Shown: positions 32,189 to 36,921 of the stretch, piece by piece
Numbering within the stretch: the first letter of the stretch is position 1
Layout: every line of letters begins with the position of its first letter
NCBI GenBank assembly: GCA_964584815.1
Contig: CAZPBO010000018.1
Span: 1 to 36,921, forward strand
Reading direction: 5' to 3'
DNA length: 36,921 nt
DNA from: CAZPBO01 sp964584815
GTDB lineage: Bacteria; Planctomycetota; SKW154
Translations under genes and position numbers: made by a program
Notes under the pieces: generated by a model
Seen by the model: the letters and a program-made list of their open reading frames with translations, nothing else
Told to the model about the DNA's origin: nothing
The model's database searches: none

Positions 32189-32746
32189 ATGGCAGGGCAA
32201 GCACAAAGGATTATCAAGGAGTCCATAGAAGAAGAGGTGGACCTGCCGTTGACGCCGATGATTGATGTTATTTTCCAGTTGCTTATCTTCTTTATGTTCG
32301 CGATGAAATTCTCAGGCGGCGAGGGCTGGCTTTACGCACGGCTTCCCACAAACCGCGGACTCAACTACTCCGGCACCCCGCCAATAACGCTGCAAGAGGT
32401 GCGTGTGAAGTTGCTCTGGGTCAGAAAAGGAGTGCCAAGCCCCACCTGGCGTGACCTGATTCGGGAACCCACACAAGACCCCAAAGGCACGCTTGGTTGT
32501 GTCTATCTCAAAATTGACCGCACACCCTGTGGGGTGCCGGGCAGACCTGACTGGCGCAAACTGCTTGAAAGACTTAAAGTTGCCAAAAGTCGTTTCCGTC
32601 CCACCCGCCATTACAAATCGCTTCCCGTCATCATAGAAGCCTACAAGATGGTGCCGTTTAAGTATGTCATTTACGCCCTGAACACAGTGCTGAAGGCGGG
32701 TGTGACCGAGATAACATTCGCTGCGCCTGAAATCCCAATAAAGTAA
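32189..32746 (+). CDS. ExbD/TolR-family protein 3
   Basis: This 185-residue close paralogue of ExbD 2 shares the same membrane helix (LTPMIDVIFQLLIFFMFAM), the same Cys pair (GCVYLKIDRTPCG) and the same C-terminal VPFKYVIYALNTVLKAGV. Differences cluster in the acidic N-terminus and in the stretch after PTNRG. The ATG at 32189 has GGAGG 8 nt upstream. Retention of two near-identical Asp-bearing stators plus ExbD 1 suggests a hetero-oligomeric stator or regulated exchange between them. Its periplasmic domain is the closest relative of the second domain of the lipoprotein encoded next. Confidence 0.92.
   Translation: MAGQAQRIIKESIEEEVDLPLTPMIDVIFQLLIFFMFAMKFSGGEGWLYARLPTNRGLNYSGTPPITLQEVRVKLLWVRKGVPSPTWRDLIREPTQDPKGTLGCVYLKIDRTPCGVPGRPDWRKLLERLKVAKSRFRPTRHYKSLPVIIEAYKMVPFKYVIYALNTVLKAGVTEITFAAPEIPIK
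32381..32436 (+). repeat. 56-bp exact repeat, shared with 33315-33370
   Basis: These 56 bases of ExbD 3, encoding the start of the Trp/Arg-rich periplasmic insert, are identical to 33315-33370 in the tandem-ExbD lipoprotein gene. A further 31 identical bases follow after a short mismatch. Confidence 0.9.
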
Positions 32747-32765
32747 TTTCCGAGAAGGGTCTGTT

Positions 32766-33680
32766 ATGAAAGGTGCGGTTGTCCTTTGCGGGGTTTTGGC
32801 AATTTCTATACCGTGGGGATGTGCACATACCTCCCCAGCGGGCAGTTCGACTGCTTCACAAATGACCGCTCCAACCGCGCAGACGACAACCGCAGACCAA
32901 ACCGCAGAACCATCCAAGCAGAAAGCACCTGCCGAGCGGGAGAACAAGAACAGCAAACAGACACAAGAACCGACGCAGAAACCAGGAAAACAGCGCTTGA
33001 CCATCAAACTCAAAAAGGACGGTGCAATCCTGTTTGATGGAGAGGAGGTTAGTCGGAAGGACTTAGGGAAAAGACTCCGCGCGGCGGCTGAAAACTTCCC
33101 GAAAGAGACGGTAAAAGGTGTTGAAGTCTCTACGATGGAGGTCGTTGTGGATGTGGAGAAAGGGGTGCGCTGGAACTCATTTGTCGGCGTGATGGAGGCT
33201 TGCGTTCTTGCAAAGGTTCACCGACTTTATTTCAAACATCCCGTCCTTGCCACATCCGAGCCGTTGAAGTGCCCGCTACCTGTCAAAGCACCTTTGGATT
33301 ACTCGTCCCCACCACCAATAACGCTGCAAGAGGTGCGTGTGAAGTTGCTCTGGGTCAGAAAAGGAGTGCCGAACCCCACCTGGCGTGACCTGATTCGGGA
33401 ACCCGAACAGGACCCCGAGGGTAAACTGGGCACAGTTTACCTTAAGGTTGACCGTGCAACTTGCGGAACGCCAGGAGAGCCCGACTGGCACAAACTGCTT
33501 GAGAGACTTAAAATTGCTAAAAGCCGCTTCCGCCCCACCCGCCATCACAAATCGCTGCCTGTCATCATTGAGGTCTACAAGATGGTGCCGTTTAAGTATG
33601 TCATCTATGCTCTGAACACGGTGCTGAAGGCGGGTGTGACGAATGTGACATTCGCGGTGCCAGAGGTTCCGATAAGGTAA
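32766..33680 (+). CDS. Predicted lipoprotein with two ExbD-type periplasmic domains and no membrane anchor
   Basis: This 304-residue protein has an N-terminal signal that ends PWGC (Cys19), an atypical but possible lipobox. A Thr/Gln/Lys-rich linker (about 20-75) follows, then a first ExbD-like periplasmic domain (about 76-165, with EVVVDVEKGVRWNSFVGVMEAC) and a second one (about 180-304). The second is nearly the same as that of ExbD 2 and 3 (VRVKLLWVRKGV, VPFKYVIYALNTVLKAGV). The ExbD membrane helix and its Asp are absent. In the second domain one Cys of the pair is lost (GTVYLKVDRATCG). It follows ExbD 3 by 19 nt. It probably docks onto the ExbD stators or carries their output to another membrane. 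Confidence 0.85.
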   Translation: MKGAVVLCGVLAISIPWGCAHTSPAGSSTASQMTAPTAQTTTADQTAEPSKQKAPAERENKNSKQTQEPTQKPGKQRLTIKLKKDGAILFDGEEVSRKDLGKRLRAAAENFPKETVKGVEVSTMEVVVDVEKGVRWNSFVGVMEACVLAKVHRLYFKHPVLATSEPLKCPLPVKAPLDYSSPPPITLQEVRVKLLWVRKGVPNPTWRDLIREPEQDPEGKLGTVYLKVDRATCGTPGEPDWHKLLERLKIAKSRFRPTRHHKSLPVIIEVYKMVPFKYVIYALNTVLKAGVTNVTFAVPEVPIR

Positions 33681-33689
33681 AAAACGGTT

Positions 33690-34355
33690 ATGGATGAGGA
33701 ATACGCTGCGGCGCGGCGCGCTATGGTTAACACCATCCGCCGCTACGGCGTTCAGGACCAACGCGTCCTGAACGCCCTTCTTTCTGTCCCACGCCATCTC
33801 TTCGTCCCAGACCACCTCCAGCACTCCGCGTACGCTGATCACCCCCTCCCCATCGGACACGGTCAGACCATCTCACAGCCCTATATCGTGGCGTTTATGA
33901 CAGAACTGCTTCTGCTCCGCGGCGACGAGCGGGTTCTTGAAATCGGCACAGGAAGCGCCTATCAGGCAGCCGTCCTTTCGCTTCTCTGTAAAGAGGTCTA
34001 CACCATTGAGTTTCTGGAGCAGTTATGCGAGGAGGCAAGAGAGCGACTCAAAAGATTGGGTTACAGAAATGTTTATGTTCGCTGCGGCGATGGTTACTTC
34101 GGCTGGAAAGAAGCCGCTCCTTTTGACGCCGTCATCATCACTTGCGGCACCCCGTATATCCCATCCCCCATAATAGAGCAGACCAAGGAGGGTGGCAGGA
34201 TTGTTGCACCACTTGGTTCTCCACCCGGAGACCTTGTTCTGACCCGCTTCACAAAGACCCAGAAAGGGTTGAAGAGAGAAACATTTGGCGGCGTTCTGTT
34301 CGTCCCGATGCGCGGCAAGGTGGAACAGGCGCCTTCAAACCACAGCGAACAATGA
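33690..34355 (+). CDS. pcm: Protein-L-isoaspartate O-methyltransferase
   Basis: This 221-residue SAM-dependent enzyme methylates L-isoaspartyl residues in damaged proteins so that they can revert. Diagnostic parts are VPRHLFVP, AYADHPLPIGHGQTISQPYIVAFMTE, the SAM-binding EIGTGSAYQAAVLS, and AVIITCGTPYIPSPIIEQTKEGGRIVAPLG. Length is typical. It begins 9 nt after the tandem-ExbD gene and is likely co-transcribed, although its ribosome binding site is weak (AAGG about 12 nt upstream). No signal peptide is present, so it is cytosolic and perhaps only a passenger in the operon. The 117-nt convergent gap downstream (34356-34472) shows no clear terminator. Confidence 0.95.
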   Translation: MDEEYAAARRAMVNTIRRYGVQDQRVLNALLSVPRHLFVPDHLQHSAYADHPLPIGHGQTISQPYIVAFMTELLLLRGDERVLEIGTGSAYQAAVLSLLCKEVYTIEFLEQLCEEARERLKRLGYRNVYVRCGDGYFGWKEAAPFDAVIITCGTPYIPSPIIEQTKEGGRIVAPLGSPPGDLVLTRFTKTQKGLKRETFGGVLFVPMRGKVEQAPSNHSEQ

Positions 34356-34472
34356 CAAAAACCTGCACTGCCCGTCTTGCTTACTATTACTCCAGGATTA
34401 TTGACGCCGTTTAAGCCAACTCCTCTATGCCCCCACCGTTATCGCATAAACCTTCCGACATATCGCTGCAAG

Positions 34473-35075
34473 TTACTTACCGAAGGTGAATCCTTCTGGC
34501 AGGTCGCTTTCTGGCGTTCCAAGAGGCACGAAAGCAAGGTCGGTTATATCATAGCAGGGGTTTTTGGTCCTGAAAATCGGCACGACTCGCATACCGATTT
34601 CTGGAGTGCCGACCGGCATATAACTCATTAGGATAGTCGCCACACCATCAAACTCAATGTTGACGAAACGAATGGGAATCTTGAGAGTGTTGAAAGCGCC
34701 GGTTCTCTCGGTGATGATAAAGGTATGCACTTTTGCGGTCTCGCGTGCGAGGTCAGTGATGTCAATGATGGTGCATTTAGCAAGGCAGTCAGGGCAGTGG
34801 ATTCTGAAGGGTTCATAAACAGTGCCCTTGAACTCGCAGTCGGGGTTGTCACAGCGGGTGGCAAGAAGCCTGCCTTCAGCGAGCGCCTCAAAGAATGGCG
34901 CCTCTCCGCCATAGGAATGGATGTATGTCATATCGCGTGGTTTGGTAATACCGACCAGTTTACCGTCGCTTTTACGGCGAATCGGCGTGCCAGGAACAAT
35001 TCGGTGAAACTTCCCTTTAAGCACATACCGTTTTCCAACAACCTCAACAGTCGGGAGGGCTTCGTTTTGGCTCAT
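34473..35075 (-). CDS. Zn-ribbon OB-fold (DUF35-type) thiolase partner
   Basis: This 200-residue DUF35-type protein has a zinc ribbon with Cys at CDNPDC and CPDC (about residues 75-97). An OB-fold follows with VHTFIITERTG, PIRFVNIEFDG and MSYMPVGTPEIGMRVVPIF. Such proteins form complexes with thiolase-like proteins and help bind or channel CoA thioesters, as in BbsAB, archaeal thiolase/HMG-CoA synthase and the ChsH2-Ltp2 aldolase. An N-terminal extension of about 45 residues precedes the ribbon. The ATG at 35075 has GGAGG 6 nt upstream. It lies 33 nt after the thiolase-like gene, so the pair should form one complex. Confidence 0.9.
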   Translation of the reverse strand: MSQNEALPTVEVVGKRYVLKGKFHRIVPGTPIRRKSDGKLVGITKPRDMTYIHSYGGEAPFFEALAEGRLLATRCDNPDCEFKGTVYEPFRIHCPDCLAKCTIIDITDLARETAKVHTFIITERTGAFNTLKIPIRFVNIEFDGVATILMSYMPVGTPEIGMRVVPIFRTKNPCYDITDLAFVPLGTPESDLPEGFTFGK

Positions 35076-35108
35076 TTTCCGCCTCCTTAAACCAAGTTCT
35101 TTTCCAAG

Positions 35109-36545
35109 TTAGTCTTCTTTAAGAAGATGGTTCGGATGACAAAGGATTGTGGCGGTGACATGGGAGCCGACGCCGGCGTGGCTGATAGCAAGCGACCGTT
35201 TGGCGCCTTTTACGGAGAGGTCCTTCCAGTCGTCGGGTTTGGTCTTGCCGAAAGCCTCCCACCGCTTGGGATCACCGTGGACTTCGCCGTGGCGTCCCCA
35301 CAAATGCAGGGCGCATTCCACAACCTGCATAATACCGGTTGCTCCCACAGCGTGCATACATCCGATAAGTCCGCCTGAGAGGTTCGTGGGAAGGCGTCCA
35401 GGCTCACCTGTATGCGGGTTGGTGTGGTAGCAGTCACCTGACTCCACAAAGTCGCGCCCTTCACCGTACGGTCTGAAGCCGCAGTCCTCGTAACTCTGGA
35501 TGTCGGAGATGGTGAAGGCATCGTGCAACTCCGCCAAGTCAAGGTCTTCCAGCGGATTCTGTATGCCTGCCATCCGATACGCATAATAGCAAGCCATACG
35601 CGTCGCCAGAAAGCCCGTGAAGCCCGGATACCTGTCACCTCCCGGGAACCTTTCTCCGAAATCTTTATACATCTCCATCGTCTCGTGAGGCAGAAGCGGT
35701 ATCTCCATATGGCGTCTGTCACCAACGCGGAGGGTGTGCGAGCCTGCGGCAACATAGATACGGAGAGGTGTCATTTTGGGATTGTTTTTGCAAATTTCGT
35801 AGGCGGTCTTCTCATCGGCGAGAATAGCACACGCAGCCCCCACGCTCATCAGACAGCAGTCCAACTGACGCAGAGGATACGCCACTATCGGCGATTCAAG
35901 AACATCGTCTATGTCTATCCTCTTGCCACCGTGTGCGAACGGATTGTGCACGGCGTAATTTCTGTGTTTGACGGCGATGGCTGCCATAGTGTGGCGAAAA
36001 GAGTCCTCCTCCTTGCCAAAAATCTTCCAGTACCTCTGCGCCATAACCGCGTAATAGCCCGCATATATGTGCCCAAGCGGTGTCTCCCAGTCCTTGTCGG
36101 CAGCACACGCTATCAGATGGTTGCCCTCATCAGTTGGAACCTCGTCCATCCGCTCCCATCCCATGCATAAAACGCAGTCAGAGTAGCCTGACGCCACCGC
36201 CTTGAAGCCTTCCCACAGCGTGGAACCGCCCGTTGCGCCACCCGTCTTTATGCCGATGTTCCCCAGAGGGTCCAAACCCAACCTGTCGTGTATCACAGCC
36301 TCGCCCAATAACTGGTCTCCGAAGTGGTCCGCAAAGTGACCATAATATGCCGTGTGGATGTAACTCTTTAACTCAGCAGGGCTTATGTCTGCAAGTTCGG
36401 CAGCCATATTAAGCGCATCAATGCACAGTTCTTCCGTCTTCTTCTCCGGAAAAGAGCGACGAAACTCCGACATCCCACCCGTCACAAGATACACCGGTCG
36501 CATTGTCTTCGGTATCTTCAATTGTCTGTCGCTGAACTTGATCAT
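35109..36545 (-). CDS. Thiolase-like protein lacking the nucleophilic Cys
   Basis: This 478-residue member of the SCP2/lipid-transfer-type thiolase superfamily has GYSDCVLCMGWERM, ELHDAFTISDI, NLSGGLIGCMHAVGATG (retaining the HAVGATG His) and SHAGVGSHVTATIL in family order. At the nucleophile position, where thiolases read C-A/S-S/T-G, this protein has GGATGG (in IKTGGATGGSTLWEG, about residue 100), so Cys is replaced by Gly. Claisen-type thiolysis by the usual route is therefore unlikely; a retro-aldol activity, as in Ltp2, or another CoA reaction is possible. It is longer than standard SCP2 thiolases (about 390-400). The ATG at 36545 has GGAGG 8 nt upstream. The DUF35 partner follows. Confidence 0.85.
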   Translation of the reverse strand: MIKFSDRQLKIPKTMRPVYLVTGGMSEFRRSFPEKKTEELCIDALNMAAELADISPAELKSYIHTAYYGHFADHFGDQLLGEAVIHDRLGLDPLGNIGIKTGGATGGSTLWEGFKAVASGYSDCVLCMGWERMDEVPTDEGNHLIACAADKDWETPLGHIYAGYYAVMAQRYWKIFGKEEDSFRHTMAAIAVKHRNYAVHNPFAHGGKRIDIDDVLESPIVAYPLRQLDCCLMSVGAACAILADEKTAYEICKNNPKMTPLRIYVAAGSHTLRVGDRRHMEIPLLPHETMEMYKDFGERFPGGDRYPGFTGFLATRMACYYAYRMAGIQNPLEDLDLAELHDAFTISDIQSYEDCGFRPYGEGRDFVESGDCYHTNPHTGEPGRLPTNLSGGLIGCMHAVGATGIMQVVECALHLWGRHGEVHGDPKRWEAFGKTKPDDWKDLSVKGAKRSLAISHAGVGSHVTATILCHPNHLLKED

Positions 36546-36650
36546 TGCCAACTCCTCCCACAGACTAACCAGAAAACCCTTCTTTTTCGGAAACGCTTGG
36601 CAACCAGTTTACGAACATACGCACACTTGATGCAAGTCTTAAGCCCTTTT

Positions 36651-36659
36651 TGCTATAAT
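36651..36659 (+). promoter_or_regulatory. Extended -10 promoter
   Basis: TGCTATAAT (36651-36659) is a perfect extended -10 (TGn then TATAAT). No -35 at 16-18 bp is seen, which extended -10 promoters tolerate. Start expected near 36664-36667, about 220 nt before the next start codon. Between 36546 and 36650 I see nothing else except the thiolase ribosome binding site. Confidence 0.65.
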
Positions 36660-36662
36660 GAC

Positions 36663-36794
36663 TTTTACGACAACAATATTCGGCGCTACCATATCCAGCA
36701 CAGTCTCAAAGCGGTTGCGAAATTGCAGCCGAAGTCCTGCCTATGCGGGTTCCTCCAACCTAATGCGCTTGTGCGGATGCTCTTCGTCGTAAAA
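36663..36794 (+). ncRNA. Candidate structured leader RNA (riboswitch-like, unknown class)
   Basis: Helices read by eye. P1 is TTTTACGAC (36663-36671) with GTCGTAAAA (36786-36794), 9 bp. P2 is ATCC-bulged A-GCACA (36693-36702) with TGTGCGGAT (36770-36778). P3 is CGGTTGC/GCAGCCG (36712-36718 with 36725-36731, 6-nt loop). P4 is CCTGC/GCGGG (36736-36740 with 36745-36749). An unpaired CCTCC follows P4. Segment 36784-36790 (TCGTCGT) is also perfectly complementary to 36878-36884, which covers the A of the downstream ATG, so P1 and start-codon pairing exclude each other. No B12, TPP, SAM, FMN or SRP signature was recognised. If transcription starts at 36667, P1 shortens to five pairs. Confidence 0.5.
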
Positions 36795-36883
36795 CTTGGA
36801 TGAACCCCAAGACAAATGCCGCAAGGCTTGATTGCGCTCCGCAGAACACTAAAATAGAACAAAACACTTTAAGGAAAACGACG

Positions 36884-36921
36884 ATGATGTTGCCTCTTCT
36901 TGCGGCAGGCAGCGCAGGTGT
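36884..36921 (+). CDS. Start of an unidentified gene, cut by the window end
   Basis: ATG ATG at 36884-36889 follows AAGGA (about 36871-36875). Only about 12 residues are visible (MMLPLLAAGSAG), hydrophobic and rich in small residues, as for a signal or membrane segment. The product cannot be named. It would be the gene controlled by the structured leader. Confidence 0.4.
   Translation, partial: MMLPLLAAGSAG

Noticed and set aside
36663..36794. 6S RNA, SRP RNA, tmRNA or a cobalamin riboswitch
   Set aside because: The branched helices do not fit the rod-like 6S fold; the SRP tetraloop motif, the tmRNA tag region and the B12 box were not found.
1..36921. CRISPR arrays, insertion sequences, prophage or integrase genes
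   Set aside because: No regularly spaced direct repeats, transposase motifs, terminal repeats or phage genes were seen; the tRNA-Gln is intact with no adjacent integrase.

Overview
The window reads as ordinary chromosomal DNA of a diderm (Gram-negative-type) bacterium. Evidence: several lipoprotein signal peptides, an ExbB/ExbD proton-channel module, GGAGG ribosome binding sites before most genes, and sigma70-type promoters with 17-18 bp spacers. Family content (exported TPR proteins beside ExbB/ExbD, MEMO and AMMECR1 proteins, an ebo-like cluster, a permease-less PTS) would suit a poorly cultured lineage, for example in or near the PVC/Planctomycetota-like groups. The sequence alone does not fix the taxon. 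A run of 100 Ns (24358-24457) shows that this is a draft scaffold.

Layout. 1-3358 (+): M42 aminopeptidase, PilZ-like protein, then a promoter-led pair of a stand-alone B12-binding mutase subunit and an acyl-CoA dehydrogenase. 3360-8105 (-): a tightly coupled five-gene operon, inositol-3-phosphate synthase, TatD hydrolase, TIM-barrel isomerase, UbiA prenyltransferase and type I phosphodiesterase, recognisably related to the ebo metabolite-export clusters. 8217-12948 (-): hpf, ptsN, yvcK, ptsH, ptsI and a lipoprotein gene behind one near-consensus promoter; this is a regulatory PTS with no sugar permease. 13019-14359 (-) is a TldD/PmbA protein, divergent from an ABC-2-like membrane protein. 15819-17985 (-): MEMO protein and RDD-domain membrane protein. 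18038-19564 (+): SNase-like and TPR membrane proteins. 19573-21722 (-): CobO adenosyltransferase, a strong hairpin terminator, and a large Cys-rich lipoprotein. Next come tRNA-Gln(UUG) on the minus strand and a MEMO lipoprotein / AMMECR1 / AMMECR1 lipoprotein operon that runs into the assembly gap; an SPFH protein lies beyond it.

25423-34355 (+) is the most distinctive block: a 1221-residue exported TPR protein with zinc-ribbon-like Cys clusters, a second exported TPR protein, an ExbB/TolQ channel protein, three ExbD proteins, a predicted lipoprotein made of two ExbD-type periplasmic domains without a membrane anchor, and then pcm. No TonB, TolA or Pal is present. I infer a proton-driven envelope machine with a custom periplasmic output. 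34473-36545 (-) holds a Zn-ribbon OB-fold (DUF35) protein and a thiolase-like protein whose nucleophilic Cys is missing.

At the right edge, an extended -10 promoter is followed by a long leader (about 220 nt, where other leaders here are about 20 nt). The leader has a 9-bp closing helix, internal helices, and a strand that can pair either within that helix or with the start codon region of the next gene. It is a candidate riboswitch-like RNA of a class I do not recognise.

Links between regions: the B12-binding mutase subunit needs adenosylcobalamin, which CobO makes. MEMO and AMMECR1 occur here both in predicted cytoplasmic and in lipid-anchored form.
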